A stretch of 64,000 nt of DNA, taken from contig JALIRH010000004.1 in the NCBI GenBank assembly GCA_023055505.1, forward strand, positions 31,129,502 through 31,193,501, written 5' to 3'. A model generated the notes under the pieces. That model had not been told where the DNA came from. It did no database searches and worked only from the letters and a program-made list of their open reading frames with translations. The DNA comes from Callipepla californica brunnescens (lineage: Eukaryota > Chordata > Aves > Galliformes > Odontophoridae). Made by a program: the position numbers and the translations under genes. Shown piece after piece: positions 26,883 to 38,247 of the stretch (its first letter is position 1; every line of letters starts with the position of its first letter).

Positions 26883-27081
26883 ACACCCACAAACGTCTCC
26901 TCCCGTATTTTTTTCTTTCCCTCCTCCTTTCGTAGCCGGTGACGCGCCGCTGCCTATTAATCATTCACCAGCCGAGGAGCAGCGATTCCTGCGCTCGGAG
27001 CGAGCGGCGCCGGCGGTCGCCTCCGTCCGTCCCCGAGCCCGGAGCAGCACGCCGGAGGAAGCCCGCCCGGAGCCCGCCGCG

Positions 27082-27120
27082 ATGCTGCGCCCGGCGAGCG
27101 GCCGGAGCCAGCCGTGCTGA
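27082..27120 (+). promoter_or_regulatory. Upstream ORF in the SSTR1 leader, 12 codons
   Basis: This is the only ATG between the candidate splice acceptor at 26935 and the SSTR1 start. It opens a 12-codon frame (MLRPASGRSQPC) that stops at 27118-27120, 27 bases before the main ATG. If it lies in the mRNA it could dampen SSTR1 translation through re-initiation. Whether it is transcribed depends on the true start site, which the sequence alone does not fix. Confidence 0.4.
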
Positions 27121-27147
27121 GCCGGAGCGGGGAGGTGCGAGCGGGGT

Positions 27148-28326
27148 ATGCTCCCCGATGGCACCTGCACCAGGCTCCCGGGCGGTGCAGGCAGCCACAG
27201 CGGCGGCAGCCACAGCGGAGCCAGCAGCGCCTTGCAGGAGGCGGCGGCGAGGGGCATGGACTCGGGCGGCAGGAACTCCTCTGGTGCCCCAAACAGCACC
27301 CTGAGCGAGTCCCAGGGCAGCGCCATCCTCATCTCATTCATCTACTCTGTGGTGTGCCTGGTGGGGCTGTGCGGCAACTCCATGGTCATCTATGTGATCC
27401 TACGTTATGCCAAGATGAAGACGGCCACCAACATCTACATCCTCAACTTGGCCATTGCGGACGAGCTGCTGATGCTTAGCGTCCCCTTCCTGGTCACCTC
27501 CACCCTGCTGCACCACTGGCCCTTCGGTTCTCTGCTCTGCCGCCTGGTGCTCAGCGTGGATGCCATCAACATGTTCACCAGCATCTACTGCCTGACTGTG
27601 CTCAGCGTGGACCGCTACATCGCCGTGGTGCACCCCATCAAGGCGGCCAGGTACCGCCGGCCCACGGTGGCTAAGATGGTCAACCTCGGTGTCTGGGTGC
27701 TTTCCATCCTCATCATCCTGCCTATCATCATCTTCTCCAACACAGCAGCCAACAGTGATGGGACAGTGGCTTGCAACATGCTCATGCCAGAGCCCACCCA
27801 GAGGTGGCTGGTGGTCTTTGTGGTCTACACCTTTCTAATGGGCTTCTTGCTGCCGGTGGTGGCCATCTGCCTCTGCTACATCCTCATCATTGCCAAGATG
27901 CGCATGGTGGCCCTGAAGGCTGGCTGGCAGCAACGCAAACGCTCGGAGCGCAAGATCACCCTCATGGTCATGATGGTGGTGATGGTCTTTGTCATCTGTT
28001 GGATGCCCTTCTACATTGTGCAGCTGGTCAATGTCTTTGTAGAGCAGGATGATGCCACCATCAGCCAGCTCTCTGTCATCTTGGGCTACGCCAATAGCTG
28101 TGCCAACCCCATCCTCTATGGCTTTCTCTCAGACAATTTCAAGCGGTCCTTCCAGAGACTGCTCTGCCTCAGTTGGATGGACAATGCACCGGAGGAACCC
28201 ATCGATTACTATGCCACTGCCCTCAAGAGTAGGGCATACAGCGTGGAGGACTTTCCCCCGGACAACTTGGAGTCAGGGAGCATGTATAGGAACGGCACTT
28301 GCACCTCCAGGATTACCACCCTCTGA
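27148..28326 (+). CDS. SSTR1: Somatostatin receptor type 1, intronless class A GPCR, 392 aa
   Basis: Plasma-membrane Gi/o-coupled receptor for somatostatin-14/28 that lowers cAMP and inhibits hormone secretion. The single open frame has seven membrane segments (about residues 58-84, 95-119, 130-152, 176-197, 219-245, 270-295, 304-327). Visible class A landmarks are G76-N77, D105, the C131-C209 disulfide pair, ligand-binding D138, DRY at 155-157, W183, CWMP at 284-287 and NPILY at 320-324. N-glycosylation sequons lie at N43 and N49. The body and the tail ending TSRITTL match mammalian SSTR1 nearly residue for residue; only the first ~50 residues diverge. Q292 and S306 match the human SSTR1 residues (Q291, S305) known to limit octreotide binding, which argues against SSTR2, 3 or 5. 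Length fits the family (human 391). I chose the ATG at 27148 because MLPDGTC aligns with the mammalian MFPNGTA start. An in-frame ATG at 27256 (M37) has a stronger Kozak context and is the alternative. CLEC14A lies downstream in convergent orientation. Confidence 0.98.
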   Translation: MLPDGTCTRLPGGAGSHSGGSHSGASSALQEAAARGMDSGGRNSSGAPNSTLSESQGSAILISFIYSVVCLVGLCGNSMVIYVILRYAKMKTATNIYILNLAIADELLMLSVPFLVTSTLLHHWPFGSLLCRLVLSVDAINMFTSIYCLTVLSVDRYIAVVHPIKAARYRRPTVAKMVNLGVWVLSILIILPIIIFSNTAANSDGTVACNMLMPEPTQRWLVVFVVYTFLMGFLLPVVAICLCYILIIAKMRMVALKAGWQQRKRSERKITLMVMMVVMVFVICWMPFYIVQLVNVFVEQDDATISQLSVILGYANSCANPILYGFLSDNFKRSFQRLLCLSWMDNAPEEPIDYYATALKSRAYSVEDFPPDNLESGSMYRNGTCTSRITTL

Positions 28327-29115
28327 GGAAGCATTCTTGCCCCCTGCCCCACCACCCCCCTACAGGAGGGTGAGCAGGGCCAGACTGTGGCATGGGGAGG
28401 CTGGGTGGGAGGGGGGTTTGATCTTGTCCACTGACAGTGGTGTTTGGCAGAAGAGAGAGCAAAGAAAACCCCACGTCCTTGGTGTGCTGCCCCATTCCCC
28501 TTGCCTCCTTTGAAACTGGGTGCATTTGCTGATGCTTAGACACCCCCTTAGTAAACTGCCATGCTTAGGATTTGGCAGCCAGGCTCTGCCAGCCCTGCCT
28601 GTCTGACAAGCAGGTCCAACAAAAACTCTCCCTTTTTGTACAGGTTTCCTCTCCCTCCCCTTAGCTGGTGGGATCCCCTGCCACTGGGCAAAGCCTGCCT
28701 CAGCCCAGATCAGGTCAGGCTCAGACCCCCTTGCCCAGCTGCAAATCTTCTCAGCATCCATGGGTACATCCTCTCTTAGCAAGCAGCCTCTACCTGCCTC
28801 CTCATGGGGAAACATGGGGAAAGAAGGGAATAAAAAGGCCCCAAGAAAAGGAGCAGCCTTTGCTCTGCGGAGAGCTCTCAGCTCCCTGGGGCTCAGGCTC
28901 TGTGCTGCGATCAGGGGCAGCAAAGCAGAAAAGCTCTTCAGAAAGGAACCTGATTGTTGCAGTGCCTCAGAGCTCACAGCAGGGTGCCAGTAACAGGAGG
29001 TGATGGGTGAATGATCCACGGGGACAGCAGGAAGCCTTGGGCTGGGAGAGGTGGAAGTGCATTCCTCTGTATAACAGAGTGTGCAAATAATAAAGTTTAA
29101 AGGGAGCACTAGACT
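28327..29115 (+). other. SSTR1: SSTR1 3' untranslated region with polyadenylation signal
   Basis: Sequence between the SSTR1 stop and the polyadenylation region stays moderately GC-rich, then reverts to AT-rich. A canonical AATAAA lies at 29089-29094, followed by T- and GT-containing sequence. An earlier AATAAA at 28829-28834 could give a shorter transcript. A minus-strand open frame spans this region but starts at GTG (the first true ATG gives about 151 codons), and I treat it as chance. Confidence 0.6.
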
Positions 29116-29440
29116 GTGAAGTTATTGTCTTGCACTGCTCCATTGGCCATGACACAGTGATGAAGGGACAGACAGTTTTCAATGACCTGGGTGGCCACAA
29201 AGTCACTTTAACTCACATGGAAAAAGGAGATTTTGTTCAAAATCTCCACCAGACCCTTAAATACTTGACAGAAACATAGCTGTTTGACAATAGCTATTAC
29301 CCTAGCTCCAGTTTCTTCTGTTGCACTAAAAAGGGATAAAATGGGTTTCATAAGTTGCCAATGTAATATACTGGCCCAGAGCTTCAGAATGTTTCATTCT
29401 TGAGAAGTGTTGGTTTTAGTGTGTCAGATGTTTTCTTTCT

Positions 29441-29468
29441 TTTATTATTATTATTATTATTATTATTC
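29441..29468. repeat. (ATT)n microsatellite
   Basis: About nine uninterrupted ATT units, ~350 bp past the SSTR1 poly(A) signal. Confidence 0.95.
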
Positions 29469-31739
29469 TTGTCACTGTGCTGTGAATGTGTTTCTCGGAA
29501 GCAGTTTATGCTGTGTATTTATGTCTGTGGTGGCTACCTGCAGGAGTGTTTTTAAAAGGGGCAAAGCTCAAGAAGGCTTCTTTTCAGAGAAAAAGGTTGT
29601 AACTTTTTCTAATTCTTTCATCTCCATTGTCTCTCCCCGGAAAAACTCTCAAATTTTCCCTTTTTCCTCCTATGAAACAATACTTTTCACATAGACAAAT
29701 GAGGATTTATTGTTTGATAAATGACAGCTGATTAAACAAACCGTTCTCTCCCTGCTCCCCTCATCCCAGCCGCACACATCAGTACAAACCATGTTGAAAT
29801 AAGCAGCTCTGTTGGTTTGTTTTCTACCACCTGTATTAACAGTGTCACGCAGTGGCAGGAGTCCTGATAGCTGTGACAAATCACTTCTCCAGCTCAGTGC
29901 TGTGCTGGTACTAATTGTAACTGCTGAGAGTTTGAAGCAATGGATTGGGAAAAATCCTGGGTAGCAGCACACCCATAGCCCTGTGCTGTTAAAAGTGCAC
30001 GCCATGCTGAGGGTGAGGCTGGTGATGAAAGCATCCAGTACCCGGTGGTGGACGGACTGCAGGTGCTTGTTAAACTGGTACTTTTAACTTTGCTCAGCTG
30101 CAGTAAGCAGGAGACTACCTTGTGCATTTCTTTCACCAAAAATTAGGTACTGTTAAATGAATGTATAAATTTATAATTTCAAAGTTGCCTGATTCAAAGC
30201 CCATTGAAATGATAGAAGAAATCCTAGTTCATTTCAGTGGACTCTGAGTCAGCTCTGTTTAGTTCAAAAATTGCTGATGTGGAAGCTGTTACATCCTTAT
30301 TAAAACATTTTGTGAAAAGCTTTAACAAGTGTACAGTTTCTTTTCTTTTACTTCTCAGTGGACCTCATTTAAAGAAAGCAAAGAAATATGAGCTTTTTAA
30401 TGATTTGCATGTACATACAGGGAAAAACAGAGCCAAATCTCTCAATAAGCATATTTAACTTTCCACAGAAACCAAACATCTGTCAAATGCCCCACGCTGC
30501 CACATGGTGCTATTTGTAGAGCTTCACTTAGAAACTCACTAGCAATCTCTTCAAAATGGTATAAATCTCTTTTTTCACCCTGGCATCCTGTTACGTAGGA
30601 TCAGACTGAACACAGTCAGACTACATTCTACTGCTGGATTTGTTTAACATTAGGCACTATGAAGCAAAACTGAAGAAGCAGTGATTTGTATCCAATATTC
30701 AGCTTTGATGAGAAGGTGAGTCTGGTTTATCACTTAAAAAAAAAACAAAACAACACATGAATAAAAATCTTTGCCTTGAGTTGTCATGGATTTCTGCATG
30801 CCTTCCAGCACAGGCACTCTAATTTCAGTTCTCCGAGGCAGAGAGCAGAGGGCTGGTGCCCGCAGGCGGCAGAGCAGCCGGGCTGCTGGTGGCACAGCAG
30901 ATGGCAGGCTTTCCTGCACAGAGCTGCACAGCCAGCACTGCTGCTGTGGCACTGCCTGAAACATTACAGGCAGCTTCAGCTTATCCCAACCCAACACCTC
31001 TTTCTGCTGCTTTCCACTCTGAGTTTAGTTTGACTTTGGCAATGGGAAAGGCGATCAAATGCTGCAAATCACTTACTTTGTCTTGGAAAACAGACTATTC
31101 TGTATTATTATCCTAATTGCAGGACACGTCTACTAGAAAATGGATTGTCCTTGTGGAATACAGTCACATAACAGAAAACAGAACGTTTTTTAGTACTTTC
31201 CAAATTGCAATTGCAACTATTAAGATTTCATATGAAAAATATTTGTTACGTATTAATGCTTAATTCACTTAAAAAACAAAAACAACAAACAGTGCCATAT
31301 TTCTTAATGACATTTTGTCTCTTTCTGCAGCCATTGCAAAATTCATCTTGAAATAGGTAAACCATAATTTAGAACTAGTAGTGTGTTGCTGCGTATTTCC
31401 CTAGGAGTTTAATATTTTAAAATCTTTACTTTTATACACCTCATCATCACAGAAATTGGTCCTCTGTGTTCTGGTTTCTCTGAATCCCAAGCAATTTTTG
31501 CTATGCTTTGTGTAACCTGTTTAACTCTGCATATCATGCAGTGGACTGGATCATTTCCCTGATGCACAAAGAGCAAATGTCCTTCACGTGGATTTTCTTA
31601 GCACATATACCAAATACCTCTGCAGCATTTTCCCACTCAGAGGATGGCAAGTATGAAATTCAAATGAATTCTCACTAGAATTTCCAAGAAGTACTATTAG
31701 ATCTGGAAGTGCAATAAAGGAGTTTCAAAATCCTGCAAC

Positions 31740-31850
31740 AAATGCAAGAAAAGGAAAAAACAGGGAAAAAAAATTAAAACTCCACAAACAAACGAGCAAA
31801 GAAACAAAACCACACATCCCAGAAACAAAACAAAACAAAGCAAATAAAAG
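31740..31850. repeat. A-rich low-complexity tract
   Basis: Repeated AAAC, AAAAC and GAAA units interrupted by short unique pieces, on the plus strand. Confidence 0.7.
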
Positions 31851-33620
31851 CCAATCAAATAATCAATCCAATGTTCTAGAATTCCTCCCCTAGAAACCTT
31901 ACCTGACTCCAGGACTCCACAAACAACAATATTAAATGAATCTCTAGAGGAGAATAAAGTCTTTTTACTGCATTATAGATTCATGACTTCCACCTCTAAC
32001 AGAGAACCCCACTGGACTTACAACTGCAAGCTAAGTCACAGGAAGAAGCAGTAATTTACTAATTTGATTTCTCTTAGAGCAGAATGCTTTTAAATATTAT
32101 ATTTTGTAGAGAAAAATAGCCAAGAACAAAGGAAACAGAAAGCATTATAAGGTGTTTCCCCGGCAGCTAGACATCACGCACAGCCTTCACAAGATGCTTC
32201 TCCACATAACCTATCTTCCGACTCTGTTTCACCAAAACCTAAAGCCTAGTTTTAGCAGAGCAGGATGGTGTGTCCTTCCTGAAATGTGTGGTGCTTCATC
32301 TCCACTCTGGACTGAATGCATTTGTCATTATTTGCCTATCATTCCTATGACAGGTAGGGTCACCCTGAAAGCAATACTAAGGTACAAAAGGCTCATTCTA
32401 CTCTCAGTTTCAAAGAAGTCTATTCTGCATAGATTCATGTATCACACAACATGATTTGCTCTGCAGTGTCCCTCTGTAGGTTACTGAGTTTCCTAACTAG
32501 AAGGGCTAAGATAAAAGGGTCATGATGCATAGCACAGGGGTGTGGAGGAACAGCTCCAAATTACCAGGTTTATGACTGGAGAACTGCTCTTTGTCGTGAG
32601 GTCTGCTGTAACTGAATTGCATTGACTCAGTTTACACTGTTGCTGACAGTGCTGTTTTTTGTAATCGGCAGCCTACCCAGGCATGAATGTGGCAACTGAT
32701 GGGGAAGCTCTGAGCTCCTGAAATGGTTCTGCAATTCTCTGTGCTCCACAGAGCCAAACAGTGCTGAGTAATGTCGCTGCGACAGGCTGAGGGAAGCCAA
32801 GGGCCATGGGTTCACCTGATCCACACAGGACTTGCAGATATTTGCATTTACAGTGGCACATTCAAGTGATTGCTCATCAGCTGGAATAGTTAAAAATGCA
32901 GCAGATTCCAGTTGCTGGGCAATCAGGTAGTGCTGTTTTACAGTACGGATATTGCTAAGTCCCTGCTTTGCTTCTGTGCTGCTTTGATTTGCAGAGGAAA
33001 TGGGGGTGTCAATTCTGCTACAGGGGTGAGTCCGTGGCTGGAATAGTGGGAGCTGTTAGGTAAAGGAACTCCTGGAGGAAAACCATGTTTGAGTTAGATC
33101 TGGAGTGGCTGTGTTTAAAGATAGCCATTTGATGTTCACAGAATTTGGAAATGGTCACAATGAGCTGCATCTGAGAGGACGGGAGAGCTGCAGTCTTAGG
33201 AAAACACTCCCCAGGCCTACATGGACAAATCATAGCTTTCCTCCTGAGGCCTAAACCAGAAAGCTAAAGGAGGCTATGATTATGGTCTTTTCTGTATTTA
33301 ATTAAATCAAAAAGGTTAAAACTGAATGCAAAAAGCACTTTCACTATCACAGCACCAGCTAAAGGATCTTTTTGCCATCTGATTCTTTTAAATACAGATG
33401 TAGATGGATCTTGTTCCCCTCTCTCTCTAGTCAATAAGAGACAATCCACAGATAAAAGAAAAATTCAAAAAGCACTGGGTTATTGAGCAAAAAATCAATA
33501 CCAGTGTTAGTGAGTTTATTTTCCTAACATTACAGCAGAATTATTTTGTACATCGGAAAGAGAAAAGATGTTTCTAGAAGCTAAACGAACAGTACAACAT
33601 TATAAAGGAGATTTTTTTTT

Positions 33621-33790
33621 AAGGAGCTTTGTATGTCTTCCTGAAAAACTAGAACAACTTCATTATTAACAATGTTTATTGTATAATGCTTTACATGTCT
33701 TCTTAAGGAGCTTTATATATCCTTTTGAAAAAACTAGAACAATTTTGATACTAAAATATTTTTATTAACTAATGTTGTGTATTTCCTATT
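33621..33790. repeat. Imperfect tandem duplication, ~84-bp unit, two copies
   Basis: Copy 1 (33621-33704) begins AAGGAGCTTTGTATGTCTTC and copy 2 (33705 onward) begins AAGGAGCTTTATATATCC. Both continue with a GAAAAA-CTAGAACAA block and a TTTATT-rich end. Copies differ at many sites, so the duplication is not recent. Unit length comes from the spacing of the shared start. Confidence 0.75.
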
Positions 33791-36700
33791 CCATTCTGTA
33801 TTCCTACTATGAACTTGACTGTCTTCATAATAAAAAAATTTTTGCTTACTGAAAATTTTTTACTAGCATCTGTAACTCATTTAAATGAGGCTGTAAACTG
33901 CCACACAGGCTATAGACCAGCCTGGTCCCACGTTCATGCCTTTGATTCATATAAATTAATTACATAAATTGACTGCAAGACCAAATGAATGAATGAAAGA
34001 AAATTCAATGAAAGGAATGATGAGAAGCACAGAAAATGGATTTTCTGATGGATCCTGAATTTCAATTTTTAGATCAGTAGCTGTTAACTGGTCACACTGT
34101 GAGTCTGGAAGAAATTGAGACTCACCTTCTACTGCTTGTGCTAATGCAAGATGGTACAAATCCTCATAATTGACAGGGCAGTAACGTTATGAGAAATATC
34201 TGTCTACTGAAGATTTTGTAGGTGTGGGGAGCAGGTTTAAATGTCACCGTTGCTATTCCTGTTGTTCATGGTGGAACAGAAGACAGAAAGGCTGTTTTTA
34301 TGGGATATTGAACAAGACCAAGCAGAACATTCCAAGTATATTCAGAACATGGCAAGAACTGTTTAGATATTTGAGGAGAATAGATGTGAAAAAAGTAGAC
34401 GTCGTGGATATCTGGCCATAACTGAACACCAAACAGGAGAGCTCAGAACCTTAGAAAGAAGGAATGTGAAATGGAGAAATGGCTACGGAAAATACATAAA
34501 CTTTCAGCTCAGAAAAGATTATGAAGTTCTGCTTCTGATGTCAGTCGCTGTTTTAGAAGCTAGATGTTGCTTTTGAAAGTCAGGAAGTGTGTAGGTACTT
34601 TTTCTAAGAAACAAGTGATAATTTAAATGATTTATGGAATGACTAGAAACTTAGGAAAGCAATGCAAAAAACAGACAATGAATTTCCTGTAAAAGATTAT
34701 TTTTTTATTTTTCAGATACTTTTGATTTTATGGGCTATTTTCTTTCCTTTCATTATTAAAATGGGGAAAAAAAAGTTTTACCAAATTTGTGCTCAGCACA
34801 AAGATCACCACACTAACAAGACAAAAATAGATACAACAATTTGTCCATTCTTTCACTATCACAAAATTAGATTTGCAGAATTTAAAAGCATCTTAGATGC
34901 TATGATAGTGAAAACTATATCCCATAAGAGAAATGCATACTCTTCAGAACAAAAGGTGATGCTGATGTGTTCCTCGCTAGAGATCTTGTAACTCAAAATT
35001 TAATGTAGCAAGAAGGCATAAAGCTGCATTCCCAATGAAGGTTTTCTCATCTACAGAGGATCTCAGGTTTCAGTGTACTCATTTAAGAACGTTTCAAATA
35101 AACAAAGATTTAAATGGAAATAAGTAAGAAAATAAGCTCCTTACGCAAGGAAGTCTTGTGAATGCATATTTTGGGGGGAAAAAATAGTTGTTGGTCATAT
35201 TTGCACTTAAATAGATTCCAGAGTCCATAGAAGTGCTTCTCCTGATCAGACAGATTTTTGTTCATGTAAATAAGTCCCACAATCTCAGATTAAATAGGAA
35301 AGCTTGTTTTCTCTAAGCATAAATAAATATATACATATTTTCTTTTCTAACACAAAATAGAAAAATGTGCTGAAACCTAAGATTTTGTGTTTTACTACAG
35401 CAATATTTGCTTTAACTAACAAGTGAACTCATCCAGTAGGATGTCATTTTAGAGATCAAAATTGAAATTATGTAATTGCAATGGATGCCCACAGCATTAG
35501 TGTGAACAGTTTATATGAAAGTAATAAAAACTCACTTATTACTATCTGCTGATGTATAGACAAGCATAAGAAGAGTTGTGATGTAAAATATGTCTAATAA
35601 CATGTCACTGAGTATAGGGCAGAGCAAGTCATGATGAACACTGTATGGTAACAGGCTGATATTACATCATTTCCCTGTACAAGTAAGGTTCAGAAACTAG
35701 AAAAGAATGAAAATCAACTTTGTTTTACTTAGGAAGACTAAGATGTGTTATTATGAATCAGTATTCTCTTAGGATATCAGAGTTGCTTCAGATGGATCAG
35801 AATCTGCTTCGTCATCATAGCAGCAAGGTATAATAAAAAAAAAATCAAATAATTTTAAGTACCAGTTATTGCTGAAAAATGTAGGAGGTTTGTATTCTGA
35901 GTAAAAGCTGCTCGCACCACACACACAACTCATTACTTGCTTGGAGAGGGAAAAATTAAAAAAAAACACGAAGTGGAATGCTATCATGAGAGCCTGAATG
36001 GTAACTAAAATTACAGACATCTTTACTGATTCTTGGCATAATCAGTCTGCCAACTGACAATAGAAGAAACAGATCCTAATTTTGCCTTAAGAAATGGACA
36101 GTACTTGGCTGAACATTGACTGCAACATAGCTAGAATGAACAATTTCAGGAGAAAAAAGGCAAAAAAAGATTCATTATGCTAATGCTAAATTTCAAAGCA
36201 AAGAGCTGCATATAAATTAAAAAGATTGCTAAAAAGAAATTTAAAGGGACAGCTAAAAGATAAAAGCTTGCAGGAGGTACCTGGACTATTTAATGATGGT
36301 AGCAGAACAGTGCATATTACCTATCAAAAGTTAAATGAACATAATAGAAAAGTACTTAATTTAAAGATGAAACCAACAAATAAAACAAAAGAAAGGATGA
36401 ACTTCGACAAATAAGCAGAAAAAAATTTAAAGTGGGTCAAAAAATAAATAGTAAAAATGAAGTTAGAAAAAGAGAAACATCTGCATAAAGAGATAGTAAC
36501 TACTCATGGAAAATCTAGAAGAGGAGGAAACCAACCAGTGTGCTCACTGCTCATGAACACTGATTGTATTTAAGAACATTTTGGGAAGAAGGAGCCATAG
36601 GGAAAAAAATAAGAAATCCTACTGTCTCTGTTCATTCTAGACAATCCTTTTTTTGGAAGAGGAGGAAGGCATGAGTCTGTGGAACTTCACCAGAATAAAG

Positions 36701-36854
36701 AATTTGAAGGAGTTCTGGAATAAATCAGAGAAAGGACAGTACAAAACCATCAGCAGAGGCTGATGCTCCCCTAAGAGTGCTGAGGGAATTCTGTAATGAA
36801 AGAGCTGCACTATTGATGGTGATAAAACCTGCTGGAAACCACAGGGCTCTCTCC

Positions 36855-37527
36855 TGGGGCTTATTTAGCTCAAATTTCTCATAAATGATCTGGAAAAAAC
36901 AGAGAGATGATTCTTTGAAAACACTAGCACTGTTCTCTGCAGTGGTCAAAACAAAAAAAATGGTTATGTCGGCTGCTTTTAGAAACACCAAAATACTGTT
37001 AAACTGTCACAGAAGACAAAAGTGTACCTGCCTCTCCAATCGTTTCTAAGTTTGGATTTCACAAGGAATCTAACAGTGTAAGAAAAGGTACAAAAAAATG
37101 TAAGAAGACAATCAGATCTATAGGATCATTTCTTAAAAAAGAGGAAATTAAATTGATTTCTCAACTTGGAATAGAGCTGAGTGAAAGACTGCCTACGTGC
37201 AGAAAATCAAAGAGATAAACAGGTTTATTTTTTCATGTCACGTATAAGTAAATTCTGACACCAACTGATACAGGACTGTTGTACGCCAAAAGTAATAAAT
37301 TAGGTTCAAACTCTGTTAGACAAACCAATGAAAGACTACCAAGTGTGTCATGAACTCAGCCTCAAAATCATTTTATAGCCTGGTAGAGTATCTAGTAGAA
37401 GTGGCACTTGGAGATGTCAGATATCCTATTCTATTTCCACAAGCATTTGCTATTGTCAGAGACAGATTACTGGTTTAGGTGACTTTTAATCTCACTCAAA
37501 CTATCTGTTCTTATGTTCCTATGTTCT
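36855..37527 (+). mobile_element. Ancient CR1-type LINE relic (turtle/crocodile-like subfamily)
   Basis: Strongly decayed. Blocks that match old sauropsid CR1 consensus, in order, are CATAAATGATCTGGAAAAA at about 36880, AGAAAAGGTACAAAAAAATG near 37081, TTTCTCAACTTGGAATAGAG near 37157 (the 'cttttcagcttggaaaagag' position), and a 3' end with TTGTCAGAGACAG, ATTACTGGTTTAGGTGAC and TTCTTATGTTCCTATGTTC near 37455-37525. The terminus is of the TTCTTATG type rather than the ATTCTATG type of younger bird CR1s. The 5' limit is uncertain and may extend to about 36.7 kb. No frame survives. Confidence 0.65.
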
Positions 37528-38046
37528 CTTCCAGGGAACAGTGTAAACCGCTCTTATCAATCCAAAACACAAGAGCTGCTGGTTATGTTCCAAAAAAACA
37601 AATCTCACTTTCCCGACACACTGCAGGCCACATGCTTTTCCTTGATTAATGACTGAAATGCTTTACTTGTTTGCAGACCACTGTATTTTGAATAACAAAG
37701 TCTTAAATAAATATGCAGCGAGAAGATGTTAAGGATGGATAAATCCTGGTTAAAGATGGATACTTGCCTAACTTTCTTATCTCTACCTCCCCAGCTCATT
37801 CAGGACCTACAGGATTCCTGTTTTTTACATTATCCATGAAATACCTAATGTTGTTTGACTTTCTTCCATTCTTCTGCCTCAGACTTGCAATGTGAAGTGA
37901 CTGGTGGGAGGGATGGGGCATAGTAAGCGTGGAATCACCACAGCACCTCTGCCTTCACTTCTACCTATAGTGAAGCTGTGCTGTCAGTTTACAGTATGGA
38001 GCAGAGGAAAAAAGGCTTGATAGCAAACCAACAGCTCCAAACTCAC

Positions 38047-38247
38047 ATTCATGTCCAGTCCTCCAATGTCAGAGCTCTGCAGGTCCAAAGGCTTTATAAT
38101 GGTAGAGGGAGGACTGGCATGAAGCTCAACCCCATCTGAAGCACTGAGAGAGTGGTTGCTTGTCTCTTTGTGTTTACTTTTCAAATTGATTATACAGCAG
38201 TTAAACATAGTAATCAGCACTCTACAGCCTTGATAAACATCCTCATC
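38047..38247 (-). other. Candidate internal coding exon on minus strand, 67 codons
   Basis: Read on minus, an 11-T tract ending CAG is followed by exactly 201 open bases (67 codons, phase 0 at both ends) and the donor AAT|GTGAGT. The translation opens DEDVYQGCRVLITMFNCC and closes SSDIGGLDMN. I do not recognise the protein. Weaker minus-strand candidates in compatible phase exist at 40708-40757 and 34126-34162. No known gene in the SSTR1-CLEC14A interval accounts for it. Chance is a real alternative, because a few open pseudo-exons are expected in 128 kb of double-stranded search space. Confidence 0.3.

Larger units (their letters stand above)
26660..27310. promoter_or_regulatory. CpG-rich promoter island of SSTR1
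   Basis: GC and CpG density jump sharply from the AT-rich surroundings at about 26.66 kb and stay high into the start of the SSTR1 frame. There is no canonical TATA box. The sequence tattaatcattc at 26955-26966 is an AT-rich exception that could act as a weak TATA-like or homeodomain/POU site, which is an inference. The block just before it (26903-26935) is a pyrimidine tract ending in CGTAG, so part of the island may be the 5' edge of a spliced exon rather than core promoter. Confidence 0.6.
29116..36854. other. SSTR1-CLEC14A intergenic region, proximal part
   Basis: AT-rich except a GC-richer, CAG/CTG-rich patch at about 30780-31000 that holds no convincing frame. Contains the simple repeats and the tandem duplication listed separately. 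Confidence 0.5.

Noticed and set aside
28360..29109. 249-codon open frame antisense to the SSTR1 3' UTR
   Set aside because: It begins at GTG; the first ATG (28815) leaves about 151 codons. GC-rich sequence makes long open frames likelier, and the composition shows no domain or conserved motif.
30780..31000. GC- and CTG-rich patch with short frames on both strands
   Set aside because: Composition only; no splice structure or motif to support an exon or pseudogene.
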